Source of the DNA: Kocuria rosea
GTDB lineage: Bacteria; Actinomycetota; Actinomycetes; Actinomycetales; Micrococcaceae
DNA: 32,857 nt
Reading direction: 5' to 3'
Assembly: GCF_023715525.1 (NCBI RefSeq)
Contig: NZ_JAMBOG010000030.1
Coordinates: forward strand, 1-32,857
Made by a program: the position numbers and the translations under genes. The notes under the pieces are model-generated. The model saw nothing but the letters and a program-made list of their open reading frames with translations, searched no databases and was not told the DNA's origin. Within the stretch, counting starts at the first letter, position 1; each line of letters opens with the position of its first letter. Positions 15,071-23,342 of the stretch are shown in pieces.

Positions 15071-15532
15071 GTGCGCACTGTGGAGAAGATCAGTCACCTC
15101 GCCGCGCCAGCGCCGGTGGTCTGGAACCGCCTCGTCACCGCCGAGGGCATCAACGAGGAGATGCGCCCGTGGCTGACCATGTCGCTGCCGCCCGGCTTGT
15201 CGACAGGGTCCCTGGACCACGCGCCGGTGGGGCGGGCCTGGCTACGCGCGTTCGGGGCGGTGCCCTTCGAGTGGGACAACCTCATGCTGGCCGAACTCGA
15301 ACACGGGCGCCGCTTTCATGAGATCTCCTCGATGATCACCGCCCGGCGGTGGGAGCACGAACGCACCCTCACCCCCATCGGGGCCCACCAAACCCGGGTC
15401 CATGACCGGGTGGTGTTCCAAGCCCGACGCGGCGGACACGGTGTGGAAGCGCTGATGCACCTGCTGGTCAACGTGGTTTTCACCCACCGTCACCACCGCC
15501 TGCAGCGTCACTTCGGCGTGGCCCAGTATTGA
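15071..15532 (+). CDS. SRPBCC-like (START/Bet v 1 fold) protein
   Basis: A 153-residue soluble protein. The opening RTVEKISHLAAPAPVVWNRL, with VTAEGINEEMRPWLTM after it, matches the first strand and helix pair of SRPBCC proteins. The following strands (FEWDNLMLAELEHGRRFHEI, WEHERTLTPIGAHQTRVHDR) and the final helix (VEALMHLLVNVVFTHRHHRL) complete the helix-grip layout. These proteins bind hydrophobic ligands or modify polyketide-like compounds, and no ligand can be assigned here. The GTG start is set by the -10 box six bases upstream. An NAD-dependent epimerase-like gene follows 428 bases later; a shared role is possible but not shown. Confidence 0.75.
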   Translation: MRTVEKISHLAAPAPVVWNRLVTAEGINEEMRPWLTMSLPPGLSTGSLDHAPVGRAWLRAFGAVPFEWDNLMLAELEHGRRFHEISSMITARRWEHERTLTPIGAHQTRVHDRVVFQARRGGHGVEALMHLLVNVVFTHRHHRLQRHFGVAQY

Positions 15533-15689
15533 TCACCGGCCTTTCCTGACGGGAGGACGCCGCGGAACCGGGGCCACCCCGGGGAAGGACCGAGTGGCCG
15601 CCTCCTTCCGCCTGCCATATCCGCCACACCAGATGCCGGAGGTGGCGCCCGCGATCGGCCTCGAGGAACACCGCCCACCTCAGGGACTA

Positions 15690-15710
15690 CACCGTTACGT
15701 CCGAACGGTG
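15690..15710. promoter_or_regulatory. Operator-like inverted repeat
   Basis: CACCGTT (15690-15696), seven bases and AACGGTG (15704-15710) form a perfect 7-bp dyad of 21 bases, a size typical of TetR- or MarR-type sites. It lies in the 428-base gap between the SRPBCC and epimerase genes, about 250 bases before the latter. The rest of the gap (15533-15960) holds nothing I can support. Confidence 0.4.
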
Positions 15711-15960
15711 ATCGATTAACACCCGGCGCCACGCAGGAAGCCGCGGCTGGGCACGGTGCGGTCAGGGACGGAACCGGATTGGCGCTCCTGTGATGGCCCG
15801 TAGCAACCACGTCATGTCGCCGGCAGCGGGGAAAATATGAATGCGGTGGCCATCCGCGGGGGCACGGTGGTGGCCAGGCCCAGCAGCAGCCCCCAAATCT
15901 CCGGGGGCGGGCGGTTCACGGCCGGTGGTACGAGGAGCCGAGAAGCGGCAGGGGATGAGG

Positions 15961-16929
15961 ATGAGCAGCACGGGCGGGGTGCACGTGGTGGTCGGTGCCA
16001 GTGGTGGAACCGGCCGGGCGCTGGTGCGCGAACTGCACCGCCGGAGACGACGGGTGCGGGCGGTGAACCGGAGCGGCCACCTCGACGCCCCGCCCGGGGT
16101 GGAGGTCGCGGCCGGGGACGCCCGGGACGCCGAGCGGATGCGCGAGGTCTGCCGGGGGGCGGACGTGGTCTACAACACCGTCAACGTCCCCTTCGCCCGG
16201 TGGCAGGAGCACTTCCCGGCCGCGGTGGACGGGGTGCTCGCCGGGGCCCGGGCCGCCGGGGCGCCGATGGTGTTCGCCGACGACACCTGGATGTACGGCC
16301 GGGTCACCGGGCCCATGACCGAGGACCTGCCCTACCGGCCTGTCAGCGACAAGGGGGTCCTGCGCGCCTGGCTGGCTGAGCGGGTGATCGCCGCCCACAC
16401 CGGCGGGCAGGTGCGCACCGTCATCGGCCGCGCCCCCGAGCTCTACGGCCCGGCCGTGGAGTCCCTGCTGGGCCGCAACCTGTTCGGCCCCGCCCTCACC
16501 CACGGACCCGCATTGTGGGTCGGAGACCTGGACCAGCCGCTGGGCCCGATGTTCGTCGAGGACTTCGCCCACGGCCTGGCCGAGCTCGGCGAGCGCGAGG
16601 CCGCCCTGGGCCGCGCATGGCACCTGCCCACCCCGGAGCCCACCACCGCACGGGCTTTTCTGGCCCTGGTGTCGGCCCAGGTGCACCGCCCGGTCGGGGC
16701 CCTGCGCCTCGGGCAGCGGTCGGCACGCGTCCTCGGTGTGGTGTGGCCGGTGGCCCGGGAGGGCGCGGAGATGCTCTACCAGTTCCGACAACCGCACGTC
16801 GTCGATGCCACCGACTACACCGCCGCCTTCGGCCCCGGCCAGGTGACACCCTACGAGCAAGGCATCGCCCACACCCTGGGCTGGTATAGCACAGCCCCCC
16901 GACGCTCCCTCCTCGGCATCGGACGCTGA
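15961..16929 (+). CDS. NAD-dependent epimerase/dehydratase-like protein (extended SDR)
   Basis: The protein has 322 residues from ATG 15961, which has AGGGG six bases upstream. ATG 15955 is an alternative, but its ribosome site would be too close. The N-terminal Rossmann loop is VHVVVGASGGTGRALVREL (G-x-x-G-x-x-G). ADVVYNTVNVPFARWQEHFP and MVFADDTWMYGRVTGPMTED follow, then LPYRPVSDKGVLRAWLAERV, where the Tyr and Lys lie close to the usual Y-x-x-x-K spacing but not exactly on it. It ends with an SDR C-terminal substrate domain. It probably acts on a sugar nucleotide or a small ketone/alcohol. The unusual active-site spacing leaves room for a non-catalytic NmrA-like role. Confidence 0.85.
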   Translation: MSSTGGVHVVVGASGGTGRALVRELHRRRRRVRAVNRSGHLDAPPGVEVAAGDARDAERMREVCRGADVVYNTVNVPFARWQEHFPAAVDGVLAGARAAGAPMVFADDTWMYGRVTGPMTEDLPYRPVSDKGVLRAWLAERVIAAHTGGQVRTVIGRAPELYGPAVESLLGRNLFGPALTHGPALWVGDLDQPLGPMFVEDFAHGLAELGEREAALGRAWHLPTPEPTTARAFLALVSAQVHRPVGALRLGQRSARVLGVVWPVAREGAEMLYQFRQPHVVDATDYTAAFGPGQVTPYEQGIAHTLGWYSTAPRRSLLGIGR

Positions 16930-17865
16930 ACCCGCCTCTCGGCGCCGCACGACGTAGGCGGTTGAGGGCCGTCCGGTACGCCCACGCGAGAATCCATGAC
17001 GGCACCGGGCAACCTACCTGGGCGCCGTGCTGTCTCACAACTGGATACGTCGCGCATCCCGGGAGTTGCACGAGATGGCTCAGATATCTGCCGCAGGGGC
17101 GTCCCTCAGCGCCGACATGCCTGGCCCTGCCGTTGCCGGACCCCGGGGCGGCAACCACCTCTGCCGCACTTCGGAGCCGGCTTTGCGCGATGACGGGGAC
17201 CCAACGTGTTCCCCAGCCTCGCGGTTGGCGCTGTACCGGTCGGTCCTGGATGGGCTGCAGCCGTGGTGCCACTTCCACCGCAGCGCCCGGTCCTCCAGTG
17301 GATAGGGGTACCGCGACCGGATCGCCCCGCCCAGATGGGTCCAGCAGCCGGGCGTCCTCCCCTCCCGGCACTCGCGGAGGATCGGGAACGACCAGGTGAG
17401 ACCGCGGGGCCGGTAGTGGTCGAGAGAGGGATGCCCCGACTCGCGTGGGCCACGGGTGTGTCCTCGGGGGTCTGCTCGCGGTCGCGCAGGCGCACCTCGG
17501 CCGCATCGAACATGCTCGGGGCGGGGTGACGGGTGGCGCCATCGGCGCCTGCCGCGTCGGCGGCGCAGAGCTGGGTTTCCCAGCGGCGGATGCTCGTGCG
17601 CGTGGAGGCCGCAGACATCACCCGGTTGTCGCCGGTCCGCAAGAAAGAGGCTGACAGCCGTGGGCCCTGACCATCGGTCGGATCCGGGCGCTGCTCTCCC
17701 CCGCGCCTGCAGAGGCCAGAGACGGTCGGTGACCCGGCCGCTCACGCCGCTGTGCTGAGGCCCTGGGATACCTGTTGAAGATGGTGGCCGTGTCCGGTCG
17801 TGGCACGGTCATGCCGCCTCGGGTGGCCAGGGAGGCAGAGGGTGGCGGGATCCACGGCTGGTGGT
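16930..17865. other. Gene-poor stretch of 0.9 kb
   Basis: No recognisable gene lies between the epimerase stop and the selB stop. On the minus strand two overlapping frames in 17080-17745 look partly protein-like, for example MFDAAEVRLRDREQTPED in one and GGAIRSRYPYPLEDRALRWK in another. They might be a decayed gene with frameshifts, but I cannot name a family. A loose inverted repeat near 16927-16961 could terminate the epimerase transcript. Confidence 0.35.
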
Positions 17866-19662
17866 TCAGCGCACCGTGGTGCGGTGACCGGCATCGAGGC
17901 GCCGGGTCCAGCCGCGGGCGTCGAGATGTTCCAGCAACGGGATCGCGACGCGCCGGGTGGTGTTCAGCGCCTGACGGGCCTGACTGGTGGTGAAGGGTTG
18001 TGGCAGGCGAGCAAGCTCGCGCATCGCCAGGGCGGGGGCTGTGGGGAGCAGAACGACGCCGTCCCGGAGACGCAGTATCCGTCCGTTGCGCTCCGCCGCG
18101 GCGAGTTCCCGGACACCCAACTGCAGGGCGGTCAGGGCATCGGCCTCCGGGGCGCGGAACGGCGCGGTGGCGAGCCGATGCTCCAACTCGGCGAGCGCGG
18201 CTTCGACGGGACCGAGGTCGCCGCGGTGGTGCGGTGAGCGGATGTGGCCGCCGTCGTGCTCCAGACCGGCGGCGTGCGCTACCGCGTCGACCAGCTTGGG
18301 CTCCGGCAGGGAGAGCAGGTCGCGGGCGGCGCCCCGGGAGAGGCCGGCCGCCAGCGGGTCACGGGCGTGCAGTTCCTCCACTGCGGTGCGCAGTTGCTGC
18401 TGCCAGGAGTCGAATACCGGCGCGTGCACCCACCAGTCGCCGAGCACACGCACCTCACCGGGTGGATCGGGGTCTCCGGTGGGCAGCAGGCCGAGGCGGT
18501 GCAGGTGCTGCTCCTGCACCGCGCCGCGCCGGGCGACCTCGGTCAGGACGTCTCCACGGGTGTCCATGCCGGCGAGCCGGTCCGCGCGGCGTCCTCTGTC
18601 GCCGCGCCGCCGCAGCACCGGTGGATCGGCGTCGAGGACCTGGGCTCCGCCGAGCACCGAGCGGTGGCCGGGGTCGCGCAGCACCAGGCGGTCGCCGAGG
18701 ACCAGGGGAAGGGGCCGGTCCAGGCTCAGCCGGGCGTGGTCGTCGTCGAAGGGGCGCAGCCGGGCGGGCACGGCCGCGGTGCCGGCATGGACGACGAGGT
18801 GCACGGCCGCGGCCGTGAACGCGGTTCCGGTGGTGCGGCGGATGTCGAGGACGTCGGTGACCGGCCACGTGCCGGGCGTGACCAGCGCGTCGCCGCGGCG
18901 CACGTCGTCGGCCGAGACCCCGCGCAGGTTCAGCGCCACCCGGGTGACCGGTGCCAGCGAGGTGCACGGCCGGTTGCGGCTGTGCAGCCCTCGGACCGCC
19001 ACCGGCCGGGCCCCGTCGTGGCCGAGCAGCTGCAGCCGGTCACCCTGGACGAGCGATCCCGCCGCCAGGGTTCCGGTCACCACCGTGCCGGAGCCGGTGA
19101 TCGTGAAGGACCGGTCCACCCACAGGCGCAAGCGCTCGCTGCTGGGCGCCGGTGCCCGCGCCAGGACATCGTCGAGGGCGGCGCGCAACTGGGCCAGGCC
19201 TGTGCCCTCCAGCGCGGAGACGGCGACCGCGGGGGCGTCGTGCAGGCCGGTCGCGGCCAGTTGTGCGCGGGCCTCGGCGAGCACCGCGTCAGCGCGCTTG
19301 GGGGCTCGGTCGGCGCGGGTGAGGACCACGACTCCGCGCTCGATGCCCAGGGCGGCCACGGCGTCGCGGTGGTCGCTGGACTGGGCCTGCCATCCCTCGT
19401 CGACGGCGACGACGAAGCAGACGACAGGAGCCGGGCCGAGCCCTGCGAGCATGTTGCCGAGGAAGCGCTCGTGGCCGGGCACGTCGACGAAGGCGACCTC
19501 GCGTCCCGAGGGCAGCGTCGTCCAGGCGTAGCCCAGGTCGATGGTCAGTCCGCGGCGGCGCTCCTCCTCCCACCGGTCGGGTTCCATGCCGGTGAGGGCG
19601 CGCACGAGGGTGCTCTTGCCGTGGTCGACGTGCCCGGCCGTGGCGACGACGTGCACGGTCAT
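17866..19662 (-). CDS. selB: Selenocysteine-specific elongation factor SelB
   Basis: This 598-residue translation GTPase carries Sec-tRNA to UGA codons marked by a SECIS hairpin. The N-terminal GTPase domain shows G1 AGHVDHGKST (residues 9-18), the switch region RRGLTIDLGYAW, G3 DVPGHERFLGNMLAG and G4 TRAD in place of NKxD. EF-Tu-like beta-barrel domains follow (FTITGSGTVVTGTLAAGSLV). The C-terminal third holds the winged-helix repeats that bind SECIS RNA, ending RRLDAGHRTTVR. The length matches E. coli SelB (about 614). The ATG at 19662 overlaps the selA stop by four bases (ATGA), so the pair is coupled. The same frame stays open far upstream, but that part is antisense noise across selA. 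Confidence 0.96.
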   Translation of the reverse strand: MTVHVVATAGHVDHGKSTLVRALTGMEPDRWEEERRRGLTIDLGYAWTTLPSGREVAFVDVPGHERFLGNMLAGLGPAPVVCFVVAVDEGWQAQSSDHRDAVAALGIERGVVVLTRADRAPKRADAVLAEARAQLAATGLHDAPAVAVSALEGTGLAQLRAALDDVLARAPAPSSERLRLWVDRSFTITGSGTVVTGTLAAGSLVQGDRLQLLGHDGARPVAVRGLHSRNRPCTSLAPVTRVALNLRGVSADDVRRGDALVTPGTWPVTDVLDIRRTTGTAFTAAAVHLVVHAGTAAVPARLRPFDDDHARLSLDRPLPLVLGDRLVLRDPGHRSVLGGAQVLDADPPVLRRRGDRGRRADRLAGMDTRGDVLTEVARRGAVQEQHLHRLGLLPTGDPDPPGEVRVLGDWWVHAPVFDSWQQQLRTAVEELHARDPLAAGLSRGAARDLLSLPEPKLVDAVAHAAGLEHDGGHIRSPHHRGDLGPVEAALAELEHRLATAPFRAPEADALTALQLGVRELAAAERNGRILRLRDGVVLLPTAPALAMRELARLPQPFTTSQARQALNTTRRVAIPLLEHLDARGWTRRLDAGHRTTVR

Positions 19663-20987
19663 TCGGACCCGCCGTCGTCGGCGACGGCGGCCAGTGCCGC
19701 CCGCACCGCCGCGAGCAGCCGGTCGTCGTCCGCTTCGGGCACGCAGCGCAGGTCGATCAGACAGGCGTGGTCGTGGACGCGCGGCAGCACGGCGGGGTCG
19801 CCGGCGCGCAGTGCAGGAGCCGCCGCCTCGGGCAGCCGCAGCGCCCACCCCGGCAGGGGCACGCCGGGGGCGCCGCCGCCGCCGACCCGCCCCTCGTGGG
19901 GGACCACCGGGGCGCCGACGGCCGCCGCGAGCCGTTCGACCCGGCCGCGGAGCCGGTCCGGGTCCGCGTGCAGGGCCTGGGCGACCGGCGGGGATCCACC
20001 GGCCAGCGTGGCCTCGAGCGCGGCGAGCGCCAGTTTGTCGGCACGGACCGCGCGGGCCAGCGGGTGGCGGGCCATCCGGGCGACGACGTCCGAGCGGCCG
20101 AGGACCACCCCGGCTTGCGGGCCGCCGAGCAGTTTGTCCCCGCTGATGATGACGGCGTCGGCGCCGCCGGACAGCGCGGAGGTGACGTCCGGTTCCGCCG
20201 GCAGCAGGGGGTCCGGGTGCAGCAGGCCGCTGCCGAGGTCGGCCACGAGCGGTATGCCGTGGGTGCGGGCCAGTGGGTGCAGCTGGTCCACCTCGACGGC
20301 GGAGGTGAAGCCCTGCAGGCGGAAGTTGCTGGGGTGGACCTTCAGGAGGCACCCGGTGTCGGGGCCGATGGCCTGGGCGTAGTCGTGCAGGTGGGTGCGG
20401 TTGGTGGTGCCGACTTCGTGGAGCCGGGCACCGGTGGACTGGATGAGCTCCGGCAGGCGGAAGCCGGCGCCGATCTCGACGAGCTCGCCGCGGCTGATCA
20501 CGACCTCGCGGCCGGCGGCGAGCGCGGTGGTGGCCAGCACCAGGGCGGCGGCGCCGTTGTTGACCACCAGAGCGTCCTCGGCGGCCGGGCAGGCGGCGAG
20601 CAGGGCGGCGCGGGCGGCGGCGCCGCGGGTGCGGGTGCGGGTGCCGGTGGCCAGGTCGAGCTCCACGTCGACGTAGCCGCTGGCTGCCACCAGCGCCTCC
20701 ACGGCGGCCTCCGACAGCGGGGCGCGGCCGAGGTTGGTGTGGACGATGACGCCGGTGGCGTTGAGCACCGGCGTCAGCGTCGTCGCGGAACGGGCCGCGA
20801 CGGCGGCGAGGACCGCCGGTGCGACCTCGTGGGAGGCAATCTCCCCGCGCCGGGCGCGTTGCTGGGTCTCGTCCACCAGTGACCGGATGACGGTCTCGCT
20901 CAGCCGGTGGCGTGCGCGGCGGACGGGGGGCAGGTCCAGGAGGTGGTCGGTGCGGGGAATGAGACGACGCGGGTCGTCCGGGGCCAC
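19659..20987 (-). CDS. selA: L-seryl-tRNA(Sec) selenium transferase SelA
   Basis: This 442-residue PLP enzyme converts seryl-tRNA(Sec) to selenocysteyl-tRNA(Sec) using selenophosphate. Diagnostic stretches are PVLNATGVIVHTNLGRAPLS, NNGAAALVLATTALA, RGELVEIGAGFRLPELIQST, KVHPSNFRLQGFT and DLGSGLL. The PLP-binding lysine is K285 in SGDKLLGGPQAG. The length is normal for bacterial decameric SelA. The start is GTG 20987 with AGGAGG four bases upstream. It lies 48 bases downstream of tRNA-Sec on the same strand and overlaps selB at its end, so selC-selA-selB could be one transcription unit. Confidence 0.96.
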   Translation of the reverse strand: MAPDDPRRLIPRTDHLLDLPPVRRARHRLSETVIRSLVDETQQRARRGEIASHEVAPAVLAAVAARSATTLTPVLNATGVIVHTNLGRAPLSEAAVEALVAASGYVDVELDLATGTRTRTRGAAARAALLAACPAAEDALVVNNGAAALVLATTALAAGREVVISRGELVEIGAGFRLPELIQSTGARLHEVGTTNRTHLHDYAQAIGPDTGCLLKVHPSNFRLQGFTSAVEVDQLHPLARTHGIPLVADLGSGLLHPDPLLPAEPDVTSALSGGADAVIISGDKLLGGPQAGVVLGRSDVVARMARHPLARAVRADKLALAALEATLAGGSPPVAQALHADPDRLRGRVERLAAAVGAPVVPHEGRVGGGGAPGVPLPGWALRLPEAAAPALRAGDPAVLPRVHDHACLIDLRCVPEADDDRLLAAVRAALAAVADDGGSE

Positions 20988-21035
20988 GATCCCTCCTCGT
21001 CGCTGTCGTCGCCGCGTGGGGCGCGGTGCAGAAGT

Positions 21036-21130
21036 TGGCGGTAGCGGACGGGAATCGAACCCGCCAGGCCGAGGTGCTCGGCCTCACCGGTTTTGAAGAC
21101 CGGGGGGCCCACCAGGACCCGGACGCCACC
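21036..21130 (-). tRNA. selC: tRNA-Sec (anticodon UCA)
   Basis: The gene spans 95 bases including an encoded CCA end, the same length as E. coli selC. The minus strand shows an acceptor stem GGTGGCGT/CCGCTACC (seven of eight pairs, one G-U, mismatch at the last pair), a 6-bp D stem GGGTCC/GGGCCC with a TGGT loop, anticodon stem-loop CCGGT-CTTCAAA-ACCGG reading UCA, a long variable arm (AGGCCGAG/CTCGGCCT), T arm GCGGG-TTCGATT-CCCGT, discriminator G and CCA. The long acceptor, six-pair D stem and large variable arm are the marks of bacterial tRNA-Sec. It is 48 bases upstream of selA. Confidence 0.96.
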
Positions 21131-21136
21131 TCGGTC

Positions 21137-21142
21137 AATCTA
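21137..21142 (-). promoter_or_regulatory. Extended -10 box of selC placed for a start at tRNA base 1
   Basis: The minus strand reads TGC-TAGATT, an extended -10 (TGnTAnnnT), then six bases (GACCGA) and the first G of mature tRNA-Sec. With the spacing seen at the leaderless genes, transcription would begin at the mature 5' end. No good -35 is visible, which fits an extended -10 promoter. Confidence 0.55.
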
Positions 21143-21185
21143 GCACCACGGCCCCGTTCCCGGCCTCTACCCGTGGAGGCACCGT

Positions 21186-21191
21186 TAGGCT
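21186..21191 (+). promoter_or_regulatory. -10 box TAGGCT of leaderless selD
   Basis: TAGGCT is followed by six bases (GGTTCC) and GTG 21198. There is no ribosome site. It faces the selC promoter within a 67-base divergent gap. Confidence 0.65.
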
Positions 21192-21197
21192 GGTTCC

Positions 21198-22220
21198 GTG
21201 AACACGACGAGGATTTCGGCCGGGCCTTCCGGTGATGCGGACGCGGCGGTGCGGTTGACCGGCTTCGCCCACGGTGGGGGATGTGCTTGCAAGATCCCGC
21301 CCGGGGAGCTGGAGGAGGCGGTCCGTGGCCTCACCGGGCAGTCGGGCGCCGGGGTGCTGGTGGGCCTGGACGACGGCGACGACGCCGCGGCCGTGCTGGT
21401 GCGCGAGGATTTGGCGGTGCTGTCCACCGCCGATTTCTTCACCCCGGTCGTCGACGACGCCTACGACTGGGGCCGGATCGCGGCCGCGAACGCGCTGTCG
21501 GACGTGTACGCCATGGGCGGGCGCCCGGTGATGGCGATCAACCTGGTGGGCTGGCCCCGGGAGGTGCTGCCGATGGAGCTACTGACGGAGGTGCTCCGCG
21601 GCGGTCTGGCGGTCGCCTCCGAGGCGGGGTGCCCGGTGATCGGGGGTCACTCCATCGACGACCCGGAACCGAAGTACGGCATGGCCGTGACCGGCGTGGC
21701 CGACCCGGGCCGGCTGCTGCGCAACGACGCCGCCGAGCCGGGGCTGCCACTGACGCTGACCAAGCCGATCGGCGTGGGCCTGCTCAACAACCGGCACAAG
21801 GCCACCGGTGAGGTGTTCCCCGAGGCGCTCGCCACGATGACCCGGCTCAACCGGGACGCCGCCGAGGCGGCCCTGGTGGCCGGGGCGCGGGCGGCCACCG
21901 ACGTCACCGGCTTCGGCCTGCTCGGGCACCTGCACAAGATGTGCCGCGCCTCCGGGGTCGGCGCGGTCCTCGACCGGGGGGCCGTGCCCCTCGTCGAGGG
22001 CGCGGCGCAGGCGCTGCGGGACGGCTACGTCTCCGGCGGCACCCGCCGCAACCTCGACTGGGTGCGCCCGCACCTGGAGGCCGGAACCGGTGTCGCCGAG
22101 GAGGACCTGCTGCTGCTGGCCGACGCGCAGACCTCGGGCGGGCTGCTAGTGGTCGGTGAGCTGCCGGGATACCCCGTGGTCGGCCACACGGTCGCCGGGT
22201 CCGGCATCACCGTGCGCTGA
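21198..22220 (+). CDS. selD: Selenide, water dikinase SelD
   Basis: This 340-residue enzyme makes selenophosphate from selenide and ATP, the selenium donor for SelA. The glycine-rich active site reads AHGGGCACKIPPGEL: C29, C31 and K32 correspond to the Cys/Lys positions of E. coli SelD, and the nucleophile is encoded as Cys (TGT), not Sec. Further family blocks are DDAAAVLVREDLAVLSTADF, NALSDVYAMGGRPVMAINLV, GGHSIDDPEPKYGMAVTG, KPIGVGLLNNRHKA and TDVTGFGLLGHLHKM. The start GTG 21198 is set by the -10 box six bases upstream. It diverges from selC-selA-selB and converges on the formate dehydrogenase operon. Confidence 0.97.
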   Translation: MNTTRISAGPSGDADAAVRLTGFAHGGGCACKIPPGELEEAVRGLTGQSGAGVLVGLDDGDDAAAVLVREDLAVLSTADFFTPVVDDAYDWGRIAAANALSDVYAMGGRPVMAINLVGWPREVLPMELLTEVLRGGLAVASEAGCPVIGGHSIDDPEPKYGMAVTGVADPGRLLRNDAAEPGLPLTLTKPIGVGLLNNRHKATGEVFPEALATMTRLNRDAAEAALVAGARAATDVTGFGLLGHLHKMCRASGVGAVLDRGAVPLVEGAAQALRDGYVSGGTRRNLDWVRPHLEAGTGVAEEDLLLLADAQTSGGLLVVGELPGYPVVGHTVAGSGITVR

Positions 22221-22224
22221 GCGT

Positions 22225-22247
22225 CCGCCCGGAACGCCGCCGGGCGG
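22225..22247. terminator. Bidirectional hairpin between selD and the NrfD-like gene
   Basis: CCGCCCGG (22225-22232), a seven-base loop and CCGGGCGG (22240-22247) form a perfect 8-bp stem exactly filling the 27-base gap between two convergent stops. Confidence 0.7.
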
Positions 22248-23342
22248 TCAGCCGGCGGTGGTGATCGCGTCGTCGGTGATCCCGGCGGCCCGCCGGGCGG
22301 CGAGCCGCGCCTTCTGCGGCTCGATCGTGTACCGGGGGTCCTGGGCCGAGTGGATCCCGGCCTCCATCACCCCGAACCGGGTCAGCGCCGAGGAGGCCAG
22401 CAACGCCAGTCCCGACACCACGGCAAGGGCCCGGTGGCGCCCGCCCAGCAGCGTGCCGAGGCCACCGGCGAGCGCCAGCCGCTCGCTCCAGGCCAGCATG
22501 GCCCCGGCCTGGCCGTGGTGCAGCGGCTCGGCCGCCACCGGGTCCATCCGGTGCTCCATCACCTTCGTGGCGATCAGTTCCCCGGCCACGCCCAGCACGG
22601 CCAGCCGCCGGGCGGGGCCGGCTTCGCCGACCGGGGTCGTGACCATCGCCAGACCGCCCGAGGCGAGGCTGGCGGAGCTCACGAAGACGAACGCCAGGTC
22701 CTCGCGGGCGGCGTTCCACGTCGGGGTGGCGGTGTCGGAGAGCAGGGCCGCGGTGTAGGCGGCCAGGGGAGCGGCGAACACGGCGGCCTCGATCCCGGCC
22801 GGGCCCTCCACCGCGCGCAGCACCGGGCGCAGCGGACCCAGCGGCAGGCGCGCGCCGGTCAGCCGGTCGACCTCGGCCGCGGCCGCGGTCCCCATGCCGG
22901 CCCCGAACGCGCTGAGGATCCATGTGCCCATGCTCATCGGGGAGGTGACCTTGAACGTGCGCAGCATGTGCAGGAAGCGCTCCGGCCTCCCGAGGTCGGC
23001 CACCAGGGCGGCCCCGCCCAGGCCCAGGGCGGTCACCGACCCCAGCCGGGCGTTGCGGCGCAACGCGTTCCGGCCGGTGAGCTGAGCGCCGAGCGCCAGC
23101 AGCGCCGAGCCGCCGGCGACCCCGCCCAGGAACAGGTACGCGGCGACCTCGTGGCCCCAGGGCGCCGGTTTGACCACCGGGCGGCCGTAGTAGGAGGTGA
23201 ACTCCGGTGCCGGCACCATCGGCATCTCGCGCGAGCCGTCTCCCCCGGCGCCCTGGCCGGCACCTCGGCGACGCGGACCGTCGCGGCGCCGACGGCGCGG
23301 CTGCTCGGGGGGACGGTAGCTGTCGAACTCGGACAGGCTCAC
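22248..23342 (-). CDS. NrfD-like membrane subunit of formate dehydrogenase
   Basis: This 364-residue integral membrane protein probably passes electrons from the FdhB iron-sulfur chain to quinone. After a basic N-terminus (MSLSEFDSYRPPEQP) it carries the NrfD hallmarks FTSYYGRPVVKPAPWGHEVA, AAYLFLGGVAGGSALLALGA and LVADLGRPERFLHMLRTFK, then SPMSMGTWILSAFG. About eight membrane spans follow. The start GTG 23342 overlaps the fdhB stop by four bases (GTGA), so it is translationally coupled. NrfD-type subunits replace the cytochrome b subunit (FdnI) of E. coli formate dehydrogenase-N and carry no haem ligands. It is the last gene of the operon and ends at the shared hairpin with selD. Confidence 0.93.
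   Translation of the reverse strand: MSLSEFDSYRPPEQPRRRRRDGPRRRGAGQGAGGDGSREMPMVPAPEFTSYYGRPVVKPAPWGHEVAAYLFLGGVAGGSALLALGAQLTGRNALRRNARLGSVTALGLGGAALVADLGRPERFLHMLRTFKVTSPMSMGTWILSAFGAGMGTAAAAEVDRLTGARLPLGPLRPVLRAVEGPAGIEAAVFAAPLAAYTAALLSDTATPTWNAAREDLAFVFVSSASLASGGLAMVTTPVGEAGPARRLAVLGVAGELIATKVMEHRMDPVAAEPLHHGQAGAMLAWSERLALAGGLGTLLGGRHRALAVVSGLALLASSALTRFGVMEAGIHSAQDPRYTIEPQKARLAARRAAGITDDAITTAG

Noticed and set aside
18000-20400. Plus-strand frames over selA and selB
   Set aside because: They mirror codon bias and show no family features.
21036-21130. The UCA tRNA as a nonsense suppressor or a tRNA-Ser
   Set aside because: The length, six-pair D stem, eight-position acceptor, long variable arm and position in front of selA all fit tRNA-Sec.
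19663-21138. Extension of the selB frame upstream into a 1090-residue protein
   Set aside because: The extension runs through selA and tRNA-Sec in a wrong frame and is Arg/Pro/Gly-rich. SelB homology begins exactly at ATG 19662.
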